DNA of 64,000 nt from Pseudomonas bharatica CSV86 (GTDB lineage: Bacteria > Pseudomonadota > Gammaproteobacteria > Pseudomonadales > Pseudomonadaceae). Below the pieces are notes generated by a model that was not told the DNA's origin, made no database searches, and was given only the letters and a program-made list of their open reading frames with translations. Positions 1 through 8,821 of this stretch are shown here, piece by piece. Location: NCBI RefSeq assembly GCF_000319305.2, contig NZ_AMWJ02000002.1, positions 1,674,001 through 1,738,000 on the forward strand, read 5' to 3'. The first letter of the stretch is position 1; each line of letters begins with the position of its first letter. The position numbers and the translations under genes were made by a program.

Positions 1-1503
1 ATCCTCAAGCAACTGCACCAGCACGGCACCTGGGAAGGCGAGATCTGGCTCAAGCGACGCAATGGCGAGCACTACCCGGCGTGGGTCGGCATCACCGCGG
101 TGCTCGACGACGAAGGCGACCTGGCCAGCTACGTGTGCTTCTTCACCGATATCAGCGAGCGCAAGGCCAGCGAACAGCGCATCCATCGCCTGGCCTACTA
201 TGACGCCCTCACCCACCTGCCCAACCGCACGCTGTTCCAGGACCGCCTGTACACCGCGCTGCAGCAGGCCGAGCGGCACAAGTCGTGGGTGGTGCTGATG
301 TTCCTCGACCTCGACCGCTTCAAGCCGATCAACGACTCCCTCGGCCATGCCGCCGGCGACCGCATGCTCAAGGACATGGCCGAGCGCCTGCTCGATTGCG
401 TCGATGACGACGACACGGTGGCGCGCATGGGTGGCGACGAGTTCACCCTGCTCCTGCAGCCGCGGGCGACCCGGGAAATGGCGCTGCACCGCGCCGTGCA
501 TGTGGCCGAGCAAATCCTCACCAGCCTGGTGCGGCCGTTCGTCCTGGAGAACCGCGAGTTCTTCGTCACCGCCAGTATCGGCATCGCCCTCAGCCCGCAG
601 GACGGCAGCGAGCTGAGCCAGTTGATGAAGAACGCCGACACCGCGATGTACCACGCCAAGGAACGCGGCAAGAACAACTTCCAGTTCTACCAGGCCGACA
701 TGAACGCCAGCGCCCTGGAGCGCCTGGAGCTGGAAAGCGACCTGCGCCATGCCCTGGAGCAGAACGAATTCATCCTCTATTACCAACCGCAGTTCAGCGG
801 CGACGGCAAGCGCCTGACCGGAGCCGAGGCCCTGCTGCGCTGGCGGCATCCACAGCGCGGGCTGGTGCCGCCGGGGGATTTCATCCCGGTGATGGAAGAA
901 CTGGGCCTGGTGGTGGATGTAGGCGACTGGGTCATCGCCGAAGCCTCGCGCCAGCTCAAGGCCTGGCACCAGGCCAGGGTGCGGGTGCCGAAGGTCTCGG
1001 TGAACATCTCGGCGCGGCAGTTCTCCGACGGCCAGCTGGGCAACCGCATCGCCGCCATCCTCAAGGACACCGGCCTGCCGCCGGCGTGCCTGGAGCTGGA
1101 ACTGACCGAAAGCATCCTGATGCGTGAAGTCCACGAGGCCATGCAGATCCTCGACAGCCTGAAGAACCTCGGCCTGAGCATCGCCGTCGACGATTTCGGT
1201 ACCGGCTATTCGTCGCTCAACTACCTCAAGCAGTTCCCCATCGACGTGCTGAAGATCGACCGCACCTTCGTCGACGGCCTTCCCGAGGGCGAGCAGGACG
1301 CGCAGATCGCCCGGGCGATCATCGCCATGGCCCACAGCCTCAACCTGGCGGTGATCGCCGAGGGCGTGGAAACCCATGAACAGCTGGAATTCCTCCGCGA
1401 ACATGGCTGCGACGAAGTCCAGGGCTATCTGTTCGGCCGGCCGATGCCGGCCCACCAGTTCGAGGCGCAATTCAGCAACGAAACCCTGTTCATGCTGGAA
1501 TAG
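1..1503 (+). CDS. morA: MorA-type PAS/GGDEF/EAL cyclic-di-GMP protein, 3' part only
   Basis: The frame is open from base 1, so the N-terminus lies outside the window; about 500 residues are visible. The first ~55 residues are the end of a PAS/PAC domain. A diguanylate cyclase domain follows, with GGDEF at nt 430-444, then a phosphodiesterase domain with EAL at nt 826-834 and the later DDFGTGYSS and EGVE motifs. Such proteins make and/or degrade cyclic-di-GMP, controlling motility and biofilm. Both signature motifs are intact, so both activities are possible. The inhibitory RxxD site five residues before GGDEF reads DDDD, so product inhibition there is probably lost. The morA name rests on the domain order and on glyA being next, as I recall for morA in P. 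aeruginosa and P. putida. Confidence 0.85.
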   Translation: MLKQLHQHGTWEGEIWLKRRNGEHYPAWVGITAVLDDEGDLASYVCFFTDISERKASEQRIHRLAYYDALTHLPNRTLFQDRLYTALQQAERHKSWVVLMFLDLDRFKPINDSLGHAAGDRMLKDMAERLLDCVDDDDTVARMGGDEFTLLLQPRATREMALHRAVHVAEQILTSLVRPFVLENREFFVTASIGIALSPQDGSELSQLMKNADTAMYHAKERGKNNFQFYQADMNASALERLELESDLRHALEQNEFILYYQPQFSGDGKRLTGAEALLRWRHPQRGLVPPGDFIPVMEELGLVVDVGDWVIAEASRQLKAWHQARVRVPKVSVNISARQFSDGQLGNRIAAILKDTGLPPACLELELTESILMREVHEAMQILDSLKNLGLSIAVDDFGTGYSSLNYLKQFPIDVLKIDRTFVDGLPEGEQDAQIARAIIAMAHSLNLAVIAEGVETHEQLEFLREHGCDEVQGYLFGRPMPAHQFEAQFSNETLFMLE

Positions 1504-1622
1504 CAGCCGGTTTTCCCCTGCTTGAATCCCATTTGTCCGCCAGATGACGCCCTTTCATATGCCAGACAAAAGTCTATGGGGTAGAATGCCGGCCTATTTC
1601 AGCCCGATCCTTGAGGACCGCC

Positions 1623-2876
1623 ATGTTCAGCCGTGATTTGACCATTGCCAAGTACGACGCCGAGCTCTTCGAAGCCATGCAGCAGGAAGCCCAGCGCCAG
1701 GAAGAGCACATCGAGCTGATCGCTTCGGAAAACTACACCAGCCCGGCCGTGATGGAGGCCCAGGGCTCGGTCCTGACCAACAAGTACGCCGAAGGCTACC
1801 CGGGCAAGCGCTACTACGGTGGTTGCGAGTACGTCGACGTGGTCGAGCAACTGGCCATCGATCGCGCCAAGGAACTGTTCGGTGCCGACTACGCCAACGT
1901 CCAGCCGCACGCCGGTTCCCAGGCCAACGCCGCGGTCTACCTGGCCCTGCTGTCGGCTGGCGACACCATCCTCGGCATGAGCCTGGCCCACGGTGGCCAC
2001 CTGACCCACGGTGCGTCGGTAAGCTCGTCGGGCAAGCTGTACAACGCCATCCAGTACGGCATCGACGGTAACGGCCTGATCGACTACGACGAAGTCGAGC
2101 GCCTGGCGGTCGAGCACAAGCCGAAAATGATCGTTGCCGGCTTCTCGGCCTACTCGCAGGTCCTGGACTTCGCCCGCTTCCGCGCCATCGCCGACAAAGT
2201 GGGTGCCTACCTGTTCGTCGACATGGCCCACGTGGCCGGCCTGGTTGCCGCAGGCGTCTACCCGAACCCGGTTCCGTTCGCCGACGTCGTCACCACCACC
2301 ACCCACAAGACCCTGCGTGGTCCGCGTGGCGGCCTGATCCTGGCCCGTGCCAACGCCGACATCGAGAAAAAGCTGAACTCCGCAGTCTTCCCGGGCGCCC
2401 AGGGCGGCCCGCTGGAGCACGTGATCGCGGCCAAGGCCATCTGCTTCAAGGAAGCGCTGCAGCCTGAGTTCAAGGCCTACCAGCAGCAGGTCGTGAAAAA
2501 CGCCCAGGCCATGGCCAGCGTGTTCATCGAGCGTGGTTTCGACGTCGTTTCCGGCGGCACCCAGAACCACCTGTTCCTGCTTTCGCTGATCAAGCAGGAG
2601 ATCTCCGGCAAAGATGCCGACGCTGCCCTGGGCCGCGCCTACATCACTGTCAACAAGAACTCCGTGCCTAACGACCCGCGCTCCCCGTTCGTCACTTCGG
2701 GCCTGCGCTTCGGTACTCCAGCCGTCACCACTCGCGGCTTCAAGGAAGCGGAGTGCAAGGAACTGGCTGGCTGGATCTGCGACATCCTGGCTGACCTGAA
2801 CAACGAAGCGGTGATCGATGCCGTTCGCGAGAAGGTCAAGGCCATCTGCAAGAAGCTGCCTGTCTACGGCAACTGA
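1623..2876 (+). CDS. glyA: Serine hydroxymethyltransferase
   Basis: A cytosolic PLP enzyme that interconverts serine + tetrahydrofolate and glycine + 5,10-methylene-THF, the main source of one-carbon units. The 417-residue length is normal. Recognisable family blocks are IELIASEN near the N-terminus, YAEGYPGKRYYGG, and the PLP-lysine segment TTTTHKTLRGPRGG. The ATG at 1623 is chosen over an in-frame TTG at 1611, because the ribosome-binding site GAGGA lies between them. A -10-like TAGAAT occurs about 40 bases upstream. The gene is single and ends at a strong terminator. Pseudomonads usually carry more than one glyA paralogue; this is the one next to morA. Confidence 0.97.
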   Translation: MFSRDLTIAKYDAELFEAMQQEAQRQEEHIELIASENYTSPAVMEAQGSVLTNKYAEGYPGKRYYGGCEYVDVVEQLAIDRAKELFGADYANVQPHAGSQANAAVYLALLSAGDTILGMSLAHGGHLTHGASVSSSGKLYNAIQYGIDGNGLIDYDEVERLAVEHKPKMIVAGFSAYSQVLDFARFRAIADKVGAYLFVDMAHVAGLVAAGVYPNPVPFADVVTTTTHKTLRGPRGGLILARANADIEKKLNSAVFPGAQGGPLEHVIAAKAICFKEALQPEFKAYQQQVVKNAQAMASVFIERGFDVVSGGTQNHLFLLSLIKQEISGKDADAALGRAYITVNKNSVPNDPRSPFVTSGLRFGTPAVTTRGFKEAECKELAGWICDILADLNNEAVIDAVREKVKAICKKLPVYGN

Positions 2877-2891
2877 TTCAGGGTTGTACTG

Positions 2892-2929
2892 AAAAAACCG
2901 ATGCCGGGTGACCGGCATCGGTTTTTTTG
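2892..2929 (+). terminator. Rho-independent terminator after glyA
   Basis: A perfect 10-bp stem (CCGATGCCGG / CCGGCATCGG) with a GTGA loop is flanked by an A run and a T7 tract. It therefore works for glyA on the plus strand and plausibly for the converging yjiA operon on the minus strand. Confidence 0.92.
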
Positions 2930-2981
2930 TGGCTGGAATTTGCGGTGTGGCTGATGGCCCGGGCCTGCGGTGTTCTCTGGA

Positions 2982-3950
2982 TCAGCGACTCAACGCCTCG
3001 AACCCCGCCCGGATCTTCTCTTCCGGCAACTGATCGGCGATGAACACCATCACGCTTTCCCTCGTTTCGCCCTCGGCCCACTCGGTGTCCCAGTCGAAGC
3101 CATACAGCTTCAGCACGCCCTGGAACACCAGGCGCCGATCCTCCCCGGCGATATTCAGCACGCCCTTGTAGCGCAGCAGCTGCTTGCCATGCTCCTCCAG
3201 CAGCTCGTTCATGAACTCGCTGAGCCGGTCGATATCCAGAGGCGTTTCAGTGCGCAGCACCAGGCTGGAAATCCGGTCCGGGGTGGTGGTCGCCAGTACC
3301 GGCCGCAGGCTCATGCCGCCACCGAGGTCGGCATTGAGATTGAAACCCCGCACATCCAGCAATTCGGCCAGGTCGATCTGCCCGTGGTCCACCACCCGCA
3401 CCGGCGCGCGACGGTTGATCCGGCCGAGCCGTGCCGTCAGCGCCTCGACCGTGGCGTCGTCCACCAGGTCAGTCTTGCTCAGCAGCAGGCGGTCGGCGAA
3501 CCCGACCTGGGCCTGGGCGATGGCCTGGGTCAGGTGCAGGTCGGCATGGGCCGCGTCCACCAGGGTGATGATGCCATCGAGGATGTAGCGATCACGCAGT
3601 TCCTCATCGATGAAGAAGGTCTGCGCCACCGGCGCCGGGTCGGCCAGGCCGGTGCATTCGATCACCAGGCGGTCGAAGGCGATCTCACCGCTGTCCAGAC
3701 GCTCCAGCAGCAGGAACAGGGCCTTGGTCAGGTCGGTGTGGATGCTGCAGCAGACGCAGCCGTTGGCCAGGGTCATGACCTCGACCGGCGCGTCGCCGAG
3801 CAGTTGGGTGTCTATGCCGGCATCGCTGAATTCGTTTTCGATGACGGCGATCTTCAGGCCGTGCTCCGCCTTGAGGATATGGCGCAGCAGGGTGGTCTTG
3901 CCGGCACCGAGAAAACCACTGAGCACGGTTACGGGAATGGGGGAATGCAC
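2982..3950 (-). CDS. yjiA: CobW/YjiA-family G3E GTPase
   Basis: A 322-residue G3E P-loop GTPase of the CobW/COG0523 family, proteins proposed to be metal chaperones or insertases. Visible motifs are Walker A GFLGAGKTTLL near residue 12, the metal-binding CVCC (family CxCC) near residue 65, the ECTGLADP block, and the SKTDL guanine-specificity motif. The C-terminal CobW_C domain is present. It is the last gene of a cstA/btsT-ybdD-yjiA operon, the same order as btsT-yjiX-yjiA in E. coli. A metal role linked to that transporter is inference. About 80 bp with a REP-like hairpin separates it from ybdD. Confidence 0.88.
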   Translation of the reverse strand: MHSPIPVTVLSGFLGAGKTTLLRHILKAEHGLKIAVIENEFSDAGIDTQLLGDAPVEVMTLANGCVCCSIHTDLTKALFLLLERLDSGEIAFDRLVIECTGLADPAPVAQTFFIDEELRDRYILDGIITLVDAAHADLHLTQAIAQAQVGFADRLLLSKTDLVDDATVEALTARLGRINRRAPVRVVDHGQIDLAELLDVRGFNLNADLGGGMSLRPVLATTTPDRISSLVLRTETPLDIDRLSEFMNELLEEHGKQLLRYKGVLNIAGEDRRLVFQGVLKLYGFDWDTEWAEGETRESVMVFIADQLPEEKIRAGFEALSR

Positions 3951-3976
3951 ACGAATTCTCCTGACGCTGAAAATGA

Positions 3977-4008
3977 CTGTGGGAGCCCGGCGCCCCGGGC
4001 TCCCACAG
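3977..4008. repeat. REP-like hairpin, GC-loop variant
   Basis: An imperfect palindrome beginning CTGTGGGAGCCCGG and ending CCGGGCTCCCACAG, in the gap between ybdD and yjiA. It shares the CTGTGGGAGC end with the larger REP family of this window but has a different, very GC-rich inner stem. It could stabilise or process the operon mRNA upstream of yjiA. Confidence 0.7.
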
Positions 4009-4030
4009 GTTTGTCGCTAGCGGCCGAAGC

Positions 4031-4228
4031 TCAACAGCACTTCGGCCCACTCTTGCCGCCGTAACGGGCTTCCTGGCGTTCGCGGAAGAACGCCTCGTAG
4101 CTCATCACCGGCTGGTCCGGGTGCTTCTTCTGCATGTGCTCGACGTAGTTGTCGTAGTCGGGCATGCCGACCATCAGGCGGGCTGCCTGCCCCAGGTACT
4201 TACCCAGTCGACCCAGGTCGTTGAACAT
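4031..4228 (-). CDS. ybdD: YbdD/YjiX family small protein (DUF466)
   Basis: A 65-residue protein closely resembling E. coli YbdD/YjiX, with the family features KYLGQAARLM, GMPDYDNYVEHM, FFRERQEARYGG and the C-terminal CC. Its biochemical role is not established; it almost always follows a CstA/BtsT peptide or pyruvate transporter, as here (15 bp downstream). The ATG at 4228 is preferred over the adjacent GTG at 4231 because it lies 8 bases from a GAGGA ribosome-binding site and gives the family's usual length. Confidence 0.9.
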   Translation of the reverse strand: MFNDLGRLGKYLGQAARLMVGMPDYDNYVEHMQKKHPDQPVMSYEAFFRERQEARYGGKSGPKCC

Positions 4229-4243
4229 CACTGCATTCCTCTA

Positions 4244-6310
4244 TCAAGCTTCCGGCTGGGCCTGGAACGGGGTTTCCTTGTCGCTGCGCTCCTTCTTGCC
4301 GAGGGCGGCGTAGCCGACCTTGAGGGCGAAGAACAGGATGCTGAAGACCACCACCAGGAACAGCACGGTCAGGGTTGCGTTGGTGTAGGCGTTGAAGATC
4401 ACGTGCTGCATCTGCCCGATGTCCTTGGCCGGGGCCAGGACCTGGCCAGCGTCCAGCGCGGTGCTGTACTTCTTGGCCAGGGCCAGGAAGCCGACCGCCG
4501 GGTTCGGGTCGAACAGCTTGATCAGGCCCGCCGTGGTGGTGCAGATCAGCAGCCACACCGCAGGCACCAGGGTGACCCAGATGTACTGCTGGCGCTTCAT
4601 CTTGATCAGCACCACGGTGCCGAGCATCAGGGCGATGCCGGCGAGCATCTGGTTGGAGATGCCGAACAGCGGCCACAGGGTGTTGATGCCTCCCAGCGGA
4701 TCGATCACGCCCTGGTACAGCAGGTAACCCCAGAGCGCTACGCAGCCGGCAGTCGCGAGCAGGTTGGCGCCCCAGGACTCGGTACGTTTCAGCGCCGGGA
4801 CGAAGCTGCCCAGCAGGTCCTGCAGCATGAAGCGACCGGCACGGGTACCGGCGTCCACCGCGGTGAGGATGAACAGCGCCTCGAAGAGGATCGCGAAGTG
4901 GTACCAGAAGGCCATGGTGTTTTCACCCGGCAATACCTGGTGGAGGATCTGCGCGATACCCACTGCGAGGGTCGGCGCACCACCGGCACGGGCCAGGATG
5001 GTGTGCTCGCCGATGTCGCGGGCGGTCGCTTCCAGTTGTTCGGGGGTGATGGTGAAGCCCCAGCTGCTGACCGTCTGCGCCACCGACACGACGTCGGCAC
5101 CGACCACGGCGGCCGGGCTGTTCATGGCGAAGTAGACACCCGGCTCGATCACCGAGGCGGCGACCATGGCCATGATGGCAACGAACGACTCCATCAGCAT
5201 GCCGCCGTAGCCGATGTAGCGGGCGTTGACTTCGTTATCCAGCAGCTTCGGCGTGGTCCCCGAAGAGATCAGCGCGTGGAAGCCGGACACCGCGCCACAG
5301 GCGATGGTGATGAACAGGAACGGGAACAGGGTGCCCTTCCAGACCGGGCCGGTACCGTCGGTGAACTGGGTCAGCGCCGGCATTTTCAGCTCTGGCGCGA
5401 TGATCAGGATACCGATGGCCAGGCCGACGATGGTGCCGATCTTGAGGAAGGTGGAGAGGTAGTCACGCGGTGCCAGCACCAGCCATACCGGCAGTACGGC
5501 GGCGACGAAACCATAGCCCACCAGCATCCAGGTGATCTGCACGCCGGTGAAGGTGAATGCAGGGCCCCAGACCGGATCCGCGGCAACCTGGCCCCCCAGC
5601 CAGATGGACAGCAGCAGCAGGACCACGCCGATGATGGAGATTTCACCGATGCGGCCCGGGCGGATGTAGCGCATGTAGATGCCCATGAACATCGCGATCG
5701 GGATGGTCGCGATCACGGTGAACATGCCCCACGGGCTTTCAGCCAGGGCTTTCACCACGATCAGCGCCAGCACCGCGAGGATGATGATCATGATCAGGAA
5801 GCAGCCGAACAGGGCGATGGTGCCCGGGATCCGGCCCATCTCCTCGCGCACCATGTCGCCCAGGGAGCGACCGTTGCGACGGGTGGAGAGGAACAGGATC
5901 ATGAAGTCCTGCACCGCACCGGCCAGCACGACGCCGGCGATCAGCCACAGGGTGCCGGGCAGGTAGCCCATCTGTGCGGCAAGCACCGGCCCGACCAGCG
6001 GCCCCGCGCCGGCGATGGCCGCGAAGTGGTGGCCGAAGAGGATGTGCTTGTTGGTCGGGACATAATCCAGGCCATCGTTGTTGAGCACCGCCGGAGTGGC
6101 CCGGCGAGGGTCCAGCTGCATCACCTTGGTGGCGATGAACAGGCTGTAGTAACGGTACGCGACCAGGTAGATCGCCACCGAGGCGACGACAATCCACAAG
6201 GCATTGATGGCTTCGCCACGCCGCAGGGCAACCACCCCGAGCGCACAGGCCCCTAGTACTGCCAGCACCAGCCAGGGGATATGGCGGGCCAGGCTATTAT
6301 TGTTGTTCAT
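4244..6310 (-). CDS. cstA: Carbon starvation / pyruvate transporter CstA-BtsT family
   Basis: A 688-residue polytopic inner-membrane protein with many hydrophobic segments, matching the CstA family (about 690-715 residues). Conserved stretches include GRSLGDMVREEMG, the GHHFAAIAGAGPLVGPVLAAQMGYLPG block and CGAVSGFHALISSGTTPK. E. coli members take up peptides (CstA) or pyruvate by proton symport (BtsT). The downstream ybdD and yjiA genes match the E. coli btsT operon, so pyruvate uptake is at least as likely as peptide uptake; sequence alone does not decide. It is the first gene of the operon. I saw no operator that clearly identifies its regulator in the 180-bp upstream gap. Confidence 0.9.
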   Translation of the reverse strand: MNNNNSLARHIPWLVLAVLGACALGVVALRRGEAINALWIVVASVAIYLVAYRYYSLFIATKVMQLDPRRATPAVLNNDGLDYVPTNKHILFGHHFAAIAGAGPLVGPVLAAQMGYLPGTLWLIAGVVLAGAVQDFMILFLSTRRNGRSLGDMVREEMGRIPGTIALFGCFLIMIIILAVLALIVVKALAESPWGMFTVIATIPIAMFMGIYMRYIRPGRIGEISIIGVVLLLLSIWLGGQVAADPVWGPAFTFTGVQITWMLVGYGFVAAVLPVWLVLAPRDYLSTFLKIGTIVGLAIGILIIAPELKMPALTQFTDGTGPVWKGTLFPFLFITIACGAVSGFHALISSGTTPKLLDNEVNARYIGYGGMLMESFVAIMAMVAASVIEPGVYFAMNSPAAVVGADVVSVAQTVSSWGFTITPEQLEATARDIGEHTILARAGGAPTLAVGIAQILHQVLPGENTMAFWYHFAILFEALFILTAVDAGTRAGRFMLQDLLGSFVPALKRTESWGANLLATAGCVALWGYLLYQGVIDPLGGINTLWPLFGISNQMLAGIALMLGTVVLIKMKRQQYIWVTLVPAVWLLICTTTAGLIKLFDPNPAVGFLALAKKYSTALDAGQVLAPAKDIGQMQHVIFNAYTNATLTVLFLVVVFSILFFALKVGYAALGKKERSDKETPFQAQPEA

Positions 6311-6492
6311 GGTTCGCTTCCAGCAAATTGATTAAAGGTAGCGTTTCGAGTCTAGCGACACTGGCCGGAAAGGCCAGCCCCCACGTTGGTCTAGAGCCTC
6401 TGAAGCCCTTCGCCACTATCGAAGATTGCGCCCCTTGGGCGGTGCTGGCAAGGGCTGGACTATAGTTGTCGAACCCACCCGGAGGGCCGAGC

Positions 6493-6876
6493 ATGAGCGA
6501 GCAGAACGAACGTCGACGCTTCAAACGCATTGCCTTCGATGCCCCTACCGAATTGATCCAGGGCGCCCGGCGCTGGAAGGCCGCGCTGGTCGACATCTCC
6601 CTCAAGGGGCTGCTGGTGGAGGTCCCGTCCAGTTGGGATGCCGATGGCGAACAGTTGTTCGACGCCGAGGTCACCCTCAGTCCCGACGCGAAGGTGCTGA
6701 TGCAGGTGCAATTGCGCCATATAGAGGAAACCCAGCTGGGCTTCATCTGCCTGCACATCGACCTGGCGTCGATGGAGCACCTGCGCCGCCTTGTGGAGCT
6801 TAACCTGGCAGACCGCACCGAACTGGAGCGCGAATTCCATCAATTGATCGAAGATCAAGATCTTTTAGCGCCCTAA
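6493..6876 (+). CDS. mapZ: PilZ-domain cyclic-di-GMP binding protein (MapZ-like)
   Basis: A 127-residue single-domain PilZ protein. The c-di-GMP binding RxxxR motif is at residues 8-12 (RRFKR) and the DxSxxG motif at 34-39 (DISLKG), so ligand binding should be intact. In P. aeruginosa the equivalent (PA4608, MapZ) binds a chemotaxis methyltransferase and alters motility when c-di-GMP is high. The gene order morA-glyA-yjiA-ybdD-cstA-PilZ matches that genome as I remember it, supporting orthology. The ATG at 6493 follows GGAGGG; an upstream in-frame start at 6466 lacks a good site. Confidence 0.82.
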   Translation: MSEQNERRRFKRIAFDAPTELIQGARRWKAALVDISLKGLLVEVPSSWDADGEQLFDAEVTLSPDAKVLMQVQLRHIEETQLGFICLHIDLASMEHLRRLVELNLADRTELEREFHQLIEDQDLLAP

Positions 6877-7038
6877 CCTTTTCGCCCCGCCTGCATTTCC
6901 TGTCCAACCAGACAGCTTATTTAGCGCTGTACACGGTTTTTTCCTACACCGTGGTACAGCGTCTCGCCTTTTTGGAACGATTACTGCAACCGCAACCAGG
7001 CCAAATCAATGGCCTTACTGTTCCTGAGCCAATCGATA

Positions 7039-7052
7039 AATTGTATACAATT
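7039..7052. promoter_or_regulatory. Palindromic operator AATTGTATACAATT
   Basis: A perfect 14-bp palindrome 70 bp upstream of the NCS2 permease start. The core TTGTATACAA recurs once more in the window, at 45013-45022 between divergent VOC and ABM genes. The form suits a small dimeric repressor (GntR-like). The identity of the regulator is inference. Confidence 0.6.
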
Positions 7053-7121
7053 CCTCTGGCAATGTTTGGCAACAGATGTCTACAGTAGCGGCACAACAAT
7101 AAATACCGAGATCCTGCTCCC

Positions 7122-8645
7122 ATGAATACGTCCTCACCAAGCACGTCTTCCACTGCGCCTCGTCCGGAAGATGAAAACCTCGGCCTGGGTGCCAACGTCG
7201 CTTATGGTCTGCAACACGTTCTGACGATGTATGGCGGTATCGTTGCGGTGCCGCTGATTCTTGGCCAGGCTGCCGGCCTCGGCCCTGCCGAGATTGGCCT
7301 GCTGATCGCCGCATCGCTGTTCGCCGGTGGCCTGGCGACCCTGCTGCAAACCCTCGGCCTGCCGTTCTTCGGTTGCCAGTTGCCGCTGGTGCAGGGCGTG
7401 TCATTCGCCGGTGTGGCGACCATGGGCGCGATCCTCTCCACCGAAGGCGGCGGCGGCTTGCCAGGCGTGCTCGGGGCGGTGATGGCCGCCTCGTTCCTCG
7501 GTTTCCTGATCACCCCGATCTTCTCGCGCATTACCAAGTACTTCCCCCCGCTGGTGACCGGCATCGTCATCACCACCATCGGCCTGACCCTGATGCCGGT
7601 CGCGGCGCGCTGGGTGATGGGCGGCAACAGCAAGTCGCCGGAATTCGGCAGCATGGAGAACATCGGCCTGGCCGCCCTGACCTTCACCTTCGTGCTGGCG
7701 CTGAGCAAGCTCGGCAGCGCCTCGATCTCGCGCCTGTCGATCCTGCTGGCCATGATCATCGGCACCCTGATCGCCTGGTCGCTGGGCATGGCCGACTTCA
7801 GCAAGGTGCTGGACGGCCCGCTGGTGGCGATGCCGTCGCCGTTCCACTTCGGCATGCCGACCTTCCACATCGCCGCGATCCTGTCGATGTGCATCGTGAT
7901 CATCGTGACCTTGGTGGAAACCTCGGCCGACATCCTCGCCGTCGGTGAAATCATCGACACCAAGGTCGATTCGCGCCGCCTCGGCGACGGCCTGCGCGCC
8001 GACATGGCGTCGAGCATCCTGGCGCCGATCTTCGGCTCCTTCACCCAGAGCGCCTTCGCCCAAAACGTCGGCCTGGTCGCAGTCACCGGCGTGAAAAGCC
8101 GCTACGTGGTGGCCACCGGTGGCGTGATCCTGGTGATCCTCGGCCTGCTGCCGATCATGGGCCGGGTGATTGCCGCAGTACCGACCTCGGTGCTGGGTGG
8201 CGCGGGCATCGTGCTGTTCGGCACCGTGGCGGCGAGCGGGATCCGCACCCTGTCCAAGGTGGAATACAAGAACAACATGAACCTGATCATCGTCGCCGCC
8301 TCCCTGGGCTTCGGCATGATCCCGATCGCCGCGCCGAACTTCTACGATCACTTCCCCAACTGGTTCGAGACCATCTTCCACTCGGGCATCAGTTCGGCGG
8401 CGATCATGGCGATTTCCCTGAACCTGCTGTTCAACCACTTCAAGATCGGCAACTCCGACCAGCAATCGGTGTTCGCAGCCGGTTATGAGCGCACCGTGGT
8501 CTATTCCGACATCTCCGCCCTGCGTGACGGCGACTACTTCAAGGACGGCAAGCTGTTCGATGCCGACGGCAAGGAAATCCCGATGGTGGCCGAGGATGAG
8601 CATGCCGCAACGGCGCCGCGACGAAAGGCCGTTGCCGAGCACTGA
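7122..8645 (+). CDS. NCS2-family xanthine/urate/uracil permease
   Basis: A 507-residue inner-membrane nucleobase:cation symporter of the NCS2 (NAT) family. The NAT signature NxGxxxxT is visible as QNVGLVAVTG, and conserved blocks such as YGLQHVLTMYGG at the N-terminus, FFGCQLPLVQG and the SADILAVGE segment are present. Substrates of the family are xanthine, urate or uracil; the subgroup resembles urate/xanthine carriers, but the substrate cannot be fixed from sequence. The gene stands alone, with its own palindromic operator upstream and its own terminator downstream. It sits at the left edge of the block of accessory genes between mapZ and radA. Confidence 0.88.
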   Translation: MNTSSPSTSSTAPRPEDENLGLGANVAYGLQHVLTMYGGIVAVPLILGQAAGLGPAEIGLLIAASLFAGGLATLLQTLGLPFFGCQLPLVQGVSFAGVATMGAILSTEGGGGLPGVLGAVMAASFLGFLITPIFSRITKYFPPLVTGIVITTIGLTLMPVAARWVMGGNSKSPEFGSMENIGLAALTFTFVLALSKLGSASISRLSILLAMIIGTLIAWSLGMADFSKVLDGPLVAMPSPFHFGMPTFHIAAILSMCIVIIVTLVETSADILAVGEIIDTKVDSRRLGDGLRADMASSILAPIFGSFTQSAFAQNVGLVAVTGVKSRYVVATGGVILVILGLLPIMGRVIAAVPTSVLGGAGIVLFGTVAASGIRTLSKVEYKNNMNLIIVAASLGFGMIPIAAPNFYDHFPNWFETIFHSGISSAAIMAISLNLLFNHFKIGNSDQQSVFAAGYERTVVYSDISALRDGDYFKDGKLFDADGKEIPMVAEDEHAATAPRRKAVAEH

Positions 8646-8661
8646 TTACACGGCAGTCCCC

Positions 8662-8693
8662 AAGGGGCCGATGCGCAAGCATCGGCCCCTTTT
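8662..8693 (+). terminator. Rho-independent terminator after the NCS2 permease
   Basis: An 11-bp GC-rich stem (GGGGCCGATGC / GCATCGGCCCC) with a GCAA tetraloop is followed by TTTT, 15 bp after the stop codon. Confidence 0.88.
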
Positions 8694-8821
8694 CGTTTGG
8701 TTGGTGCACGTATATTTCCTTCAACATCCCGATGCGCGGATATGGCACTTTGATGCCACAGGCCTATCGTGAGCAGGCCCGTATGGAACATCCCCTCACA
8801 TGGAATATGGAGAGCGTGAAC

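Noticed and set aside
1504..1622. glyA leader checked for a glycine riboswitch
   Set aside because: Too short and lacking the paired aptamer structure.
1599..2918. 439-residue frame antisense to glyA
   Set aside because: A shadow of a strongly coding, GC-rich gene on the other strand; no family features and no start site.
4121..6256. 711-residue frame antisense to cstA
   Set aside because: Composition rich in Q, H, D and G, typical of the reverse of a membrane-protein gene; cstA is clearly real.
6311..6492. Upstream region of cstA checked for a sigma-54 promoter
   Set aside because: TGGC-like and GC-like pieces occur but not with the required spacing and invariant bases.
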